Below, piece after piece: positions 8,613 through 16,517 of a stretch of DNA of 64,000 nucleotides. The translations under genes and the position numbers were made by a program. The notes under the pieces are model-generated. The model was not told the origin of the DNA, did not search any database, and was given only the letters and a program-made list of their open reading frames with translations. The stretch spans positions 1 to 64,000 of the forward strand of contig CAYJMG010000019.1 in the NCBI GenBank assembly GCA_964371355.1, written 5' to 3'. This DNA is from JACRBR01 sp964371355 (GTDB lineage: Bacteria; Chloroflexota; Dehalococcoidia; DSTF01; JACRBR01). Within the stretch, counting starts at the first letter, position 1, and each line of letters starts with the position of its first letter.

Positions 8613-9518
8613 ATGATTCTCGTGACAGGTGGCACCGGATTCCTGGGCTCGGCCATCGTGAAGGAACTGCTGCGACGCGACCAGCACGTCGCTGTGCTCG
8701 GACGCGATGCCGGCCGCATCCGAGAGCGGTTGGGCGCCGATGTCGAAGCCCGCGAGGGCGATGTCCGCGAGCCGGACACGCTGCTGGCGGCGATGCGCGG
8801 CATCGAGGTCGTCGTGAACGCCGTCCAGTTCCCCGGCTCACCCATCGAGGACCGGCACAAGGGCTACACCTTCGAGGAGATCGACCTCAAGGGCACACGC
8901 CACCAGGTCGACGCCGCAAAGCAGGCCGGCGTCCGCCGCTTCGTCTACCTCAGCGGCGTCGGCGCCGCCAGGGAGGCCGGCAAGCACTGGTTCCGCTACA
9001 AGTGGGAGGCCGAGGAGTACCTGCGCCGCTCCGGCCTCGAGTGGGTCATCCTGCGCCCCACCTGGGTCTATGGTCCCGAGGATGTCTCCCTCAACCGCTT
9101 CCTCGCCCTGGGCAAACGGCTGCCGTTCATCCCCATGTTCGGGGACGGCAAGCAGGACATGCAGCCCGTCTTCATCGACGATGTCGCCCGCGTCACCGCC
9201 GGCTGCGCCCTCCAGCCCGAAGCCGCGAATCAGCTCTTCGAGATCGGCGGCCCCGAGGTCATGTCGATGAACGACGTCGTCAAAGCCGCGGTCGAGGCGC
9301 AGGGCAAGAAGAGGGCCATCCTCCACCAGCCCGTGGCGATCGGCAAGCTCATCGGCGCCCTGCCCAGCATCCCGCCGCTGCCGCCGCTGACCCCGGACGC
9401 CATCGACTTCATCACCACGCCAGCGGTGGCTGACAACACACACTTGATCGAGGTCCTCCACCCCGCCCTTACCCCCCTTCGCGCCGGACTGAGCACTTAC
9501 CTGGCGCCGCCACCATAG
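8613..9518 (+). CDS. NAD(P)-binding SDR-type protein, complex I NDUFA9-like family
   Basis: 301 residues. The Rossmann motif VTGGTGFLGSAIV (about 3-15) is followed by a second strand with DVREPDTLLAAM. The atypical/extended SDR signature YLSGVGA..YKWEAEEYLRRSGLEWVILRPTWVYGPED is present. Family relatives (NDUFA9-like, NmrA-like) act as NAD(P)H sensors, in quinone or isoprenoid metabolism, or as accessory complex I subunits. The nuo operon is far away in this window, so that link is only suggestive. GGAGG six bases before ATG 8613 fixes the start. The promoter carries the CRP-like palindrome. Confidence 0.85.
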   Translation: MILVTGGTGFLGSAIVKELLRRDQHVAVLGRDAGRIRERLGADVEAREGDVREPDTLLAAMRGIEVVVNAVQFPGSPIEDRHKGYTFEEIDLKGTRHQVDAAKQAGVRRFVYLSGVGAAREAGKHWFRYKWEAEEYLRRSGLEWVILRPTWVYGPEDVSLNRFLALGKRLPFIPMFGDGKQDMQPVFIDDVARVTAGCALQPEAANQLFEIGGPEVMSMNDVVKAAVEAQGKKRAILHQPVAIGKLIGALPSIPPLPPLTPDAIDFITTPAVADNTHLIEVLHPALTPLRAGLSTYLAPPP

Positions 9519-9631
9519 GCGCGAGGCGCGCAGCCCTTCCTCGCGCGCTACGCCTGCGCCCCTGGTGGGCGTCCGATTTCGAAGCTGAGAGCGGAATGGT
9601 GGGCGGCCTCGCGGAGAAACGATTTTTTCGT

Positions 9632-9637
9632 TACAGT
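9632..9637 (+). promoter_or_regulatory. -10 element TACAGT placed for a leaderless start
   Basis: TACAGT ends exactly 6 bases before ATG 9644, the spacing expected if transcription starts at the initiation codon. It supports the 9644 start over an in-frame start at 9596. Confidence 0.45.
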
Positions 9638-9643
9638 AGCCAC

Positions 9644-11194
9644 ATGCAATGGACCGGCGAGGGAAACCCGGCACAACGCGTGATCGCCCGCTTCGGAGGG
9701 CAGACGGCGCTTGCCAACCTGCTTGGCAAGCGGCAGTCCACCATTGAGCACTGGGCCAGCACCGGGCGGGTCCCCGCGCAGTGGCACGCGCCGCTGATGT
9801 CGCTCGCCCGGCAGAAAGGAATCGTCTTGGAAGCCAGAGACTTCACCGACAACCAACCCCACGAAATCGCGCCCGCGGAGGGCAAGCTGGGCGTGCTGCT
9901 GGTCGGGCTCGGCGCGGTCGCTTCGACGCTGATCGCCGGCGTGGAGCATACGCGGCGAGGGTCGGCTTCGCCGATCGGGTCGCTCACCCAGATGGGCACG
10001 ATCCGGCTCGGCAAGCGCACCGAGAACCGGATGCCGCTGATCCGTGACTTCGTGCCGCTGGCCGAGCTGGACCAGCTCGTCTTTGGTGCGTGGGATGCGA
10101 TCCCCGACAACGCCTACGAGGCCGCCGTGAAGTGCGGTGTCCTCGACCGCCACGAGCACATCGAACCGATCGCGGACTACTTGAAGACGATCGTGCCGAT
10201 GCCGGCCGTGTTCGACGACTACTACGTGAAGCGCCTGCATGGCACGAACGTGAAGAAGACGGGCACGAAGATGGAGGCCGCCGAGGCCCTGCGTAAGGAC
10301 ATCCGAGACTTCAAGAAGAAGAACGGCTGCGACCGGCTGGTGATGGTCTGGTGCGCATCGACCGAGATCTTCCTGGAGCCGAGCGAAGTACACGCGAACC
10401 TCGAGAACCTGGAGGCGGCGATGGAGGCGAACGACCCGCAGATCGCCCCTTCGATGCTGTACGCCTGGGCCGCGATCATGGAAGGCGTACCCTTCGCTAA
10501 CGGCGCGCCTAACCTGTGCGTGGACGTACCGGCAATGGTGAAGCTGGCGCGCGATAAGGGCGTCCCCGTCTGTGGCAAGGACTTCAAGACGGGGCAGACG
10601 CTGATGAAGACAGTTCTGGCGCCGATGCTGAAGGCTCGCATGCTCGGTGTGAACGGCTGGTACTCGACCAACATCCTTGGCAACCGTGACGGCGAGGTTC
10701 TGGACGACCCGGAGTCCTTCAAGACGAAGGAGGAGTCGAAGCTGGGGGTGCTCGAGTATGTGCTACAGCCGGACCTCTATCCGGAGCTGTACGGCAACAT
10801 CTTCCACAAGGTGCGTATCAACTACTACCCCCCGCGCGGCGACAACAAGGAGGGCTGGGACAACATCGACATCTTCGGTTGGCTCGGCTATCCGATGCAG
10901 ATCAAGATCGACTTCCTCTGCCGGGACTCGATTCTGGCAGCGCCACTGGCGCTGGACCTGGCGCTCTTCCTTGACCTGGCGAAGCGTGCCGGAATGAAGG
11001 GCATCCAGGAGTGGCTATCGTTCTATTTCAAGAGCCCGCAACACGCGCCGCGGGTCTATCCGGAGCACGATCTGTTCATCCAGCAGACGAAGCTGAAGAA
11101 CACCCTCCGCTGGCTGAAGGGGGAGGAACAAATCACGCACCTGGGAGCGGAGTACTACGCGGAGGACCTGGAACTGGAATACGTGGCGGAGTAG
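9644..11194 (+). CDS. myo-Inositol-1-phosphate synthase with N-terminal HTH-like domain
   Basis: 516 residues. Residues about 81-516 are a long-form inositol-3-phosphate synthase: NAD loop VGLGAVAST (88-95), core motifs VNGWYSTNILGNRDG, YYPPRGDNKEGWDNIDIFG and CRDSILAAPLALDL. It converts glucose 6-phosphate to 1L-myo-inositol 3-phosphate, the first step to inositol lipids. Residues about 10-65 (RVIARFGGQTALANLLGKRQ, then STIEHWASTGRVPAQWH) look like a Cro/YdaS-type helix-turn-helix, joined by a ~15-residue linker. Such a domain is not part of ordinary MIPS. The acyltransferase and glycosyltransferase genes downstream fit inositol-lipid synthesis. The remnant of a shorter MIPS lies right behind it, suggesting replacement. 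Confidence 0.9.
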   Translation: MQWTGEGNPAQRVIARFGGQTALANLLGKRQSTIEHWASTGRVPAQWHAPLMSLARQKGIVLEARDFTDNQPHEIAPAEGKLGVLLVGLGAVASTLIAGVEHTRRGSASPIGSLTQMGTIRLGKRTENRMPLIRDFVPLAELDQLVFGAWDAIPDNAYEAAVKCGVLDRHEHIEPIADYLKTIVPMPAVFDDYYVKRLHGTNVKKTGTKMEAAEALRKDIRDFKKKNGCDRLVMVWCASTEIFLEPSEVHANLENLEAAMEANDPQIAPSMLYAWAAIMEGVPFANGAPNLCVDVPAMVKLARDKGVPVCGKDFKTGQTLMKTVLAPMLKARMLGVNGWYSTNILGNRDGEVLDDPESFKTKEESKLGVLEYVLQPDLYPELYGNIFHKVRINYYPPRGDNKEGWDNIDIFGWLGYPMQIKIDFLCRDSILAAPLALDLALFLDLAKRAGMKGIQEWLSFYFKSPQHAPRVYPEHDLFIQQTKLKNTLRWLKGEEQITHLGAEYYAEDLELEYVAE

Positions 11195-11230
11195 CGACGC
11201 CCTGCGCCGCGCTTCCACCGGATCCCCTAG

Positions 11231-11580
11231 GCTCAGGCGGTGACCTCCTGGCTCGACCTACTATCTCCCCGGCGGCGACGTGCACGTTGGCCCCTCGGCC
11301 ACGTGCCGTGGCTGCTGGACGGCAAGTGGTGCTACATTCGGATGGAGGCGCGACGTTCGGCGACGTGCCGCGGAACGCGGAGTTGAAGCTCGAAGTCTGG
11401 GACCGTTCGAACTCGGCCGGCATCGTCATCGACTCCATCCGCCGCGCGAAGCTGGCCCTCGACCGCGGCATCGCCCGTCCGCTGGAGGGCCCGCCGGCGT
11501 ACCTGATGAAGTCGCCACCGGAGCAGTTCTCCGAAGGCGTCGCGCACGACATGGTGGAACACGTTATCGCCGGGCGATGA
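11231..11580 (+). pseudogene. Frameshifted C-terminal remnant of a short-form MIPS
   Basis: Translating across frames gives AQAVTSWLD, then GDVHVGPS, then HVPWLLDGKWCYIRME, then ATFGDVPRNAELKLEVWD and SAGIVIDSIRRAKLALDRGI..P..YLMKSPPEQ. This is the familiar C-terminus of short (~360-residue) bacterial inositol-phosphate synthases. The four pieces lie in successive frames (breaks near 11270, 11295 and 11347), so it cannot be read as one protein. The first ~240 codons are absent; the intact HTH-MIPS of a different subtype occupies that place. Ending at TGA 11578-11580 just before the acyltransferase, it looks like the tail of the ancestral gene. Sequencing indels could account for single shifts but not for the missing 5' part. 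Confidence 0.7.
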
Positions 11581-11586
11581 GGCAAG

Positions 11587-12474
11587 GTGCTCGACAGGAT
11601 CGTCTACTGGCTCTTCCGGCTGACGATCCTCCTGGCGAGGCCCTTCCCGCTCCGGGTCGGCTACTGGTTCGCAGGCCACGTTGCCCTCATGTGCTACTGG
11701 CTGATCTTCCCGCGCCACCGCAAGGCACTGAACGCGAACCTGGCACACGTCCTGCAAAGCGACGACGCCAGGTTCGTCGATTCCGTCGCCCGCCGGTCGT
11801 TCGCCAACTTCGGCAAGTACGTCATCGACTTCATCCACTTCCCCGCCCTCACCCGCGACGAGGTCCAGCGCCGCCTGCGCTTCGACCAGTGGCCTGAGCT
11901 AAACCAGGCAGTCGAGTCCGGCCGCGGCGTAATCATCGCCACCCTGCACTTCGGCAACTGGGATCTGGGCGCGGCCGCACTCGCCGCCTACGGCTACCCC
12001 GTCCACGCCATCGCCGAGAGCTTCCGCTACGGGCCGATGAACGACCTGGTCCAGGGCTCGCGCGTGAAGCTGGGGATGCGCGTCATAGGCGGCGACCGCG
12101 TGAGCCCCGCGGTGTTCCGCGCATTGCGCCGGGGCGAGATGCTGGCGATGCTGGTGGATGTCGTATCGGAGGAGGACGGGATCCGGGTCGACTTCTTCGG
12201 GGCACCGGCGCTAGTTTCGCCGGCGGCCGCGCGCATCGCCCTGCGCACCGGCGCCTGGGTGGTGCCGGCTGTCGTCTTGCGCGGCCCGGGCGACGATCTG
12301 GAGATCCGCCCCATCATCGACCCGGGCCTGCGGGACTTCGCACCGACGGGAGACGAAGCCGAAGACGTGCCAGAACTGACCCGGCGCATCATGCACTCGA
12401 TGGAGCCGACGATCCGCGCCCACCCCCACCAGTGGTTCATCTTTCGTCGTCTCTGGAAAGTGCCTGACCTATGA
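11587..12474 (+). CDS. LpxL/PatA-like lysophospholipid acyltransferase
   Basis: 295 residues. It is an HtrB/LpxL-type acyltransferase with an N-terminal hydrophobic helix (about 5-40). The catalytic motif HFGNWD (His121-Asp126) is followed by the glycine-rich GVIIA and VDVVSEEDGIRVDFFGAPA blocks, with the substrate-side segment S.AAARIALRTGA after it. In actinobacteria this family acylates phosphatidylinositol mannosides. Here the MIPS upstream and the PimA-like glycosyltransferase three genes downstream suggest the same type of glycolipid, by inference. GTG 11587 lies 6 bp after the MIPS remnant. It overlaps the next acyltransferase by 4 bp. Confidence 0.85.
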   Translation: MLDRIVYWLFRLTILLARPFPLRVGYWFAGHVALMCYWLIFPRHRKALNANLAHVLQSDDARFVDSVARRSFANFGKYVIDFIHFPALTRDEVQRRLRFDQWPELNQAVESGRGVIIATLHFGNWDLGAAALAAYGYPVHAIAESFRYGPMNDLVQGSRVKLGMRVIGGDRVSPAVFRALRRGEMLAMLVDVVSEEDGIRVDFFGAPALVSPAAARIALRTGAWVVPAVVLRGPGDDLEIRPIIDPGLRDFAPTGDEAEDVPELTRRIMHSMEPTIRAHPHQWFIFRRLWKVPDL

Positions 12475-13361
12475 GCCTGTTGCCTCGACCAAGCAAGTGG
12501 AAGTACTACCTGATGTGGTCCGTGATCCACACCATCGGCGTCATGCCACTGCGCTGGAGGTACGCGATCTCACGCTTCGCCAGCGACCGCATCTACGACT
12601 GGCGCCGCTCCATCCGCGAGAACGTCCGCAGCAACATGCGTCATGTGCTGGGGCCGTGCGTGACGGAAGAGGAGATTGACCGCGTCGCCCGCGCCTGCAC
12701 ACGCAACACCGGGCGCTACTACGCCGACATCGTCGGCCTCAACGGCATGGACACCAAGACCTTTTACGACCGCGACCTCGATATGCGCGGCCTCGAGTAC
12801 ATCCGCGAGGCGCAGGCCCGCGGGCAGGGCGTGGTCATGGCGTCGGCGCACTATGGGAACCCTGAGTTCGCCGCCCAGGCACTTGCGGGCGTCGGCCTGC
12901 ATGTCTTCGCGCTCGTCGAGCCGCTGAGTCCACCCGAGCTGGACCGCCTCATGCGCGGCCTGCGCATCAAGCACGGCCACCGGTACGAGGCGGTGAGCTT
13001 CGGGGCGATCAAAGACGCGATGCTCTGGCTGCGCAAGGGCGGCATCGTCTGCATCCTGATCGACCGCGACATCCAGAAGCGGGGCATCGAGCTGGAGTTG
13101 TGCGGCGCAAGGTCGAAGTTCCCGACGGGCGCGGCGGACCTGGCGCTGCGCACGAACTCGATCCTGCTCCCCGGCTGGGTCCGGCGTACCGATGGGTTCA
13201 AGATCCGCGCCGATATCGGCCCGCCGCTCGAGCTGGTCCGCACGAGCAATCACGACGAAGACGTGCGCCTCAACTCGCAACACCTCCTCGATGCGTTCGA
13301 GGTCGCTCTGAAACAGGATCCCGGCCAGTGGAGCGTGCTCGAGCGGATCTGGCCGGACTAA
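12471..13361 (+). CDS. Second LpxL-type acyltransferase with HxxxxE variant motif
   Basis: 296 residues, overlapping the first acyltransferase by ATGA. The fold and order of motifs are the same (N-terminal membrane-proximal helix, GVVMASAHYGN, then IVCILIDRDIQKRGIELELCGA, then AADLALRTNSILLPGW). The usual catalytic Asp of HxxxxD is Glu here (His127-Glu132, HYGNPE). Family members with H-x4-E can remain active, so it may acylate a different position of the same lipid or use another acyl donor. Degeneration to an inactive partner is the alternative. It is co-transcribed with the neighbouring glycolipid genes. Confidence 0.8.
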   Translation: MSLLPRPSKWKYYLMWSVIHTIGVMPLRWRYAISRFASDRIYDWRRSIRENVRSNMRHVLGPCVTEEEIDRVARACTRNTGRYYADIVGLNGMDTKTFYDRDLDMRGLEYIREAQARGQGVVMASAHYGNPEFAAQALAGVGLHVFALVEPLSPPELDRLMRGLRIKHGHRYEAVSFGAIKDAMLWLRKGGIVCILIDRDIQKRGIELELCGARSKFPTGAADLALRTNSILLPGWVRRTDGFKIRADIGPPLELVRTSNHDEDVRLNSQHLLDAFEVALKQDPGQWSVLERIWPD

Positions 13362-13396
13362 CGCCGCCATCGCTCCGGCCAGCCATCGTCCGGGCA

Positions 13397-13402
13397 TACA
13401 AT
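13397..13402 (+). promoter_or_regulatory. -10-like TACAAT just before the PHP gene
   Basis: TACAAT ends 8 bases before ATG 13411 in a 49-bp intergenic space. It suggests an internal promoter giving a very short or absent leader. Confidence 0.3.
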
Positions 13403-13410
13403 GACGCGAC

Positions 13411-14190
13411 ATGGGCACAGCCGACCTGCACATACACACGCGCCACGGCGATGGCATGGCCACCGTGGCCGAGCTGCTGGACCACGTCGAGCGCACGACC
13501 TCGCTCGACGTCATCGCTGTCACCGAGCATGACACCCTGCGCGCGTCCGACGAGGCCCGAGAGCTGCACGCCCGCCGCGCGTACCGGTTCGAGCTGGTGA
13601 CCGGCATGGAGGTGACCACGCTCGACGGCCACCTGCTTGCCCTGTATGTCGACGAGCCGGTGGCCAGCTTCCAGCGCATGGAGCCGACCCTGGAGGCTAT
13701 CCACAAGCAAGGCGGGATCGCCATCGTGCCGCACCCGCTCTCGTGGCTGACGCGCAGCGTGAAGGCGGCCGTGCTGGACCGCGTCTCCGCCGCCCGTCGC
13801 ACCGACGGTGTGTACTTCGACGCGATCGAGGAGTACAACATGAGCCCCGCCGGCCGCGTGACCTCGGCCCGGGCACGCGCGCTGAACCGCGAGCGCTTCC
13901 ATCTAGCCGCCGTCGGCTGCAGCGACGCCCATTTCCTGGCGGCCGTCGGCAGCGCGCGCACCGTATTCGAGGGGCGGACCGCCGCGGACCTGCGAGCAGC
14001 GATCGAGGCCACGGCAACAAGCGGGGAGGCCGGCCGCGCGCCCCGCATGTCCGAGCTGGGGTACCGGAACATCGCCCTGCAGTCATGGCGGGGGATGATG
14101 GCGACGCCGCGAAACATGGGCTGGGTGCCGACGATCCGCAGCTTCATCGTCAGCCACGGCCGGCACCGGCCGAAGGCGGGCTCGCGATGA
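13411..14190 (+). CDS. PHP-domain metal-dependent phosphoesterase
   Basis: 259 residues. All PHP metal-site motifs are present: DLHIHTRHGDG (about 5-15), TEHDT (about 44-48), GMEVTT, IVPHPLS (about 107-113) and GCSDAHF (about 169-175). The YciV/TrpH-like class hydrolyses phosphoesters such as nucleoside 3',5'-bisphosphates, but the substrate here is unknown. Its position between the acyltransferases and a PimA-like glycosyltransferase, with a 4-bp ATGA overlap to the latter, suggests a linked role. In similar actinobacterial clusters PHP genes sit beside PIM genes. The Arg-rich tail (~40 residues) after the PHP core has no recognised function. Confidence 0.85.
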   Translation: MGTADLHIHTRHGDGMATVAELLDHVERTTSLDVIAVTEHDTLRASDEARELHARRAYRFELVTGMEVTTLDGHLLALYVDEPVASFQRMEPTLEAIHKQGGIAIVPHPLSWLTRSVKAAVLDRVSAARRTDGVYFDAIEEYNMSPAGRVTSARARALNRERFHLAAVGCSDAHFLAAVGSARTVFEGRTAADLRAAIEATATSGEAGRAPRMSELGYRNIALQSWRGMMATPRNMGWVPTIRSFIVSHGRHRPKAGSR

Positions 14191-15347
14191 AGATCGCGCT
14201 GGTATCGCCGTACGATTGGGCCGTCAGCGGCGGCGTGAACAACCACATCGCGCACCTGGCCGAGCAGTTCGTCGAGCTGGGCCACCACCCGCACATCGTC
14301 GCACCCGGCGTCGGCGAGGCGCACAGCGACGTCTGCCCCATCACCATCATCGGCCGACCGATCCCGCTGCGCGTCAGCGGGTCGGTGGCGCGGATCACGC
14401 TCTCGCTGCGGACCGCCGGCAAGGTGAAGAAGGTGCTGGATGAGGGATTCGACATCGTGCACGTGCACGAGCCGTTCATGCCCCAGCTCCCCATCCAATT
14501 CCTGCGCTACTCCACCACGGTGAACGTGGGCACGTGGCACGCGGCTCGCGAGTCGAACATCTTCTACATATACGGCCGGCGCCTCATCAAGCGCTGGCAG
14601 ACCAAGCTCGACGGCAAGATCGCGGTGTCGTCGGCCGCCGTAAAGCACATCGAGCAGTACTTCCCGGGGTACTACAACGTGATCCCGAACGGCGTCGACG
14701 TCGAGCACTTCGCCCGCGACGTGCAGCCCCTGCCCGAGTTCATGGACGGGAAGAAGAACGTGCTGTTCGTGGGGCGGCCGGAGAAGCGGAAGGGGCTGCG
14801 CTACCTCATCCGGGCCTTCGTCGGCGTACAGCGGGCCATCCCGGACAGCCGCCTCATCGTCGTGGGCGCGGGGAAGTTCGACCGCTGGGAGGCGGCGGTA
14901 CGGCGCGCGAAGCTGCACGACGTCGTCTTTCGCAGCTACGTACCCTTCGACGAGCTGCCACGCTACCACCACAGCGCGCACGTCTTCTGCGCCCCAAACA
15001 CCGGGTTCGAGAGCCAGGGGATCGTGCTGCTGGAGGCGATGGCGGCGGGCCTGCCCATCGTCGCCTCGAACATCGACGGCTTCGCGGGTGTCCTGACGCA
15101 CGGGGTGGAGGGGCTGCTGGTCCGGCCCGAGGACCCGCAGGCGCTGGCGGACGCGCTGATCGAGCTGCTGAAGGCGCCCGTACGGTGCGCTGAGATGGTC
15201 GCATGCGGGCGCGACCGCGCGCAGCACTTCCGGTGGGACCGCGTGTCGCAGCAGGTGCTCTCGTACTACGAGCGTCTGATCTACGAGCGCCGCCTGATCG
15301 AGCGGGAGGGCGGCGACGAGTTGAAGCTTGCGGTGGAGGGTTCGTGA
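14187..15347 (+). CDS. GT4 glycosyltransferase, PimA-like
   Basis: 386 residues in a GT-B fold. The N-terminal nucleotide-free domain begins MKIALVSPYDWAVSGGVNNHI with the GGV loop typical of PimA and other GT4 mannosyl or glycosyl transferases. The C-terminal donor domain has LFVGRPEKRKGLRYLI and the E-x7-E motif in GFESQGIVLLEAMAAGLPIV. PimA transfers mannose from GDP-mannose to phosphatidylinositol at the inner membrane surface. With MIPS and two acyltransferases upstream this is the most likely activity, but sugar and acceptor are not provable from sequence. ATG 14187 overlaps the PHP stop codon. The APH gene overlaps its end. Confidence 0.85.
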   Translation: MKIALVSPYDWAVSGGVNNHIAHLAEQFVELGHHPHIVAPGVGEAHSDVCPITIIGRPIPLRVSGSVARITLSLRTAGKVKKVLDEGFDIVHVHEPFMPQLPIQFLRYSTTVNVGTWHAARESNIFYIYGRRLIKRWQTKLDGKIAVSSAAVKHIEQYFPGYYNVIPNGVDVEHFARDVQPLPEFMDGKKNVLFVGRPEKRKGLRYLIRAFVGVQRAIPDSRLIVVGAGKFDRWEAAVRRAKLHDVVFRSYVPFDELPRYHHSAHVFCAPNTGFESQGIVLLEAMAAGLPIVASNIDGFAGVLTHGVEGLLVRPEDPQALADALIELLKAPVRCAEMVACGRDRAQHFRWDRVSQQVLSYYERLIYERRLIEREGGDELKLAVEGS

Positions 15348-16423
15348 GCGCCGGCGAGGACTTCGGCATCGCGCGCGAGGTCATCGACTTCGATGTGCTC
15401 GACGGCTGGATGACGGCCGAGGGTCTGCCCGGCGCCGGATTCGAGCGGGTGGAGACGCTGGCCGGCGGCACCCAGAACGTCCTGCTTCGGCTGGAGCGCG
15501 GCAGGCGCCCCTACGTGCTGCGCAGGGGCCCGCCCCACCTGCGCCCGAAGAGCAACGACGCGCTGCGGCGCGAGGCACAGGTGCTGCGAGCGCTGGCTGG
15601 CACCGATGTGCCGCACCCGGGGTTCATCGCCGGCTGCATGGACGAGTCCGTGATGAACGGGGCGGTGTTCTACCTGATGGAGCCCGTCGACGGCTTCAAC
15701 CCCAGCGTGACGCTGCCGCCGCTGCACGCTTCGGACGCCGGCATTCGCTACGCGATGGGGCTGCAGATGGCGGACGCGATCGCGCGGCTGGCCGCCGTCG
15801 ACCACGTCGCCGTCGGGTTAGGCGGCGTGGGACAGCCGGAAGGGTTCCTCGAACGCCAGGTCGTGCGCTGGATCTCGGAGCTGGAGTCGTACTCGCGCTT
15901 CGAGGGCTATCCAGGCCCGGAGATCCCCGGCGTGGACGAGGTGGCTCGTTGGCTCGACGCCAACCGTCCGCCGCAGTCGCGAACCGGCATCATCCACGGC
16001 GACTACCACCTGGCGAACGTGATGTTCTCGTACGCCGGCCCGGAGCTGGCGGCCATCGTCGACTGGGAGATGTGCACCATCGGCGACCCGCTGCTCGATC
16101 TCGGCTGGCTGCTGGCGACGTGGCCGAACCAGGACGGTGGCGGGCCATCGCCGGGCGCGGTGAGCGCCGGACTGGCCGCGGCGGGCGGACTTCCGACGAC
16201 GCGCGAGCTTGTGGCGGCCTATGCCGAGCGCTCGGACCGCGACCTGTCGGCCATCGACTGGTACGCGGTGCTTGCCTGCTTCAAGCTCGGCATCGTGCTC
16301 GAAGGGACCAACGCGCGCGCGTACGCGGGCAAGGCGCCGCGCGCGGTGGGCGACATGCTGCACGCGACGACGCTGGGGCTGTTCGCGCGAGCGCGGGCGC
16401 TCATTGTCGGGATGAGTGAATAG
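15344..16423 (+). CDS. APH-fold phosphotransferase family protein
   Basis: 359 residues. Aminoglycoside-phosphotransferase/choline-kinase fold of the ACAD10-like class. The N-lobe has LAGGTQNVLLRL and YVLRRGP (ATP-binding Lys/Arg region). The catalytic loop is IIHGDYHLANVMF (about residues 215-227), followed by the metal site IVDWEMCTIGDPLLDLGWLLA. The small-molecule substrate is unknown; members often sit near acyl-CoA dehydrogenases, and one lies 630 bp downstream. GTG 15344 overlaps the glycosyltransferase stop by 4 bp, so it closes the five-gene glycolipid operon. No signal peptide. Confidence 0.85.
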   Translation: MSAGEDFGIAREVIDFDVLDGWMTAEGLPGAGFERVETLAGGTQNVLLRLERGRRPYVLRRGPPHLRPKSNDALRREAQVLRALAGTDVPHPGFIAGCMDESVMNGAVFYLMEPVDGFNPSVTLPPLHASDAGIRYAMGLQMADAIARLAAVDHVAVGLGGVGQPEGFLERQVVRWISELESYSRFEGYPGPEIPGVDEVARWLDANRPPQSRTGIIHGDYHLANVMFSYAGPELAAIVDWEMCTIGDPLLDLGWLLATWPNQDGGGPSPGAVSAGLAAAGGLPTTRELVAAYAERSDRDLSAIDWYAVLACFKLGIVLEGTNARAYAGKAPRAVGDMLHATTLGLFARARALIVGMSE

Positions 16424-16505
16424 CGGAAAAGGGACGCTGCCGGTCGAGCGACAGGGGCGAATTAGATCATCCCCGACGGCCGATGCCGGCGCGCAGGCAG
16501 CAGCC

Positions 16506-16511
16506 TAGACT
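16506..16511 (+). promoter_or_regulatory. -10 element TAGACT placed for a leaderless start
   Basis: TAGACT ends exactly 6 bases before ATG 16518, with no Shine-Dalgarno sequence between. No clear -35 is visible. Confidence 0.45.
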
Positions 16512-16517
16512 GCTGGC

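Noticed and set aside
9596..9643. Earlier start for the MIPS gene
   Set aside because: It would place the -10 element inside the coding region and adds residues with no similarity. TACAGT-N6-ATG supports 9644.
12570..15227. Open frame of about 885 codons on the minus strand
   Set aside because: It is antisense to the acyltransferase, PHP and glycosyltransferase genes. Those have clear motifs and overlaps. Long antisense frames are expected at this GC content, and the composition is Arg/Ala/Asp-rich without domains.
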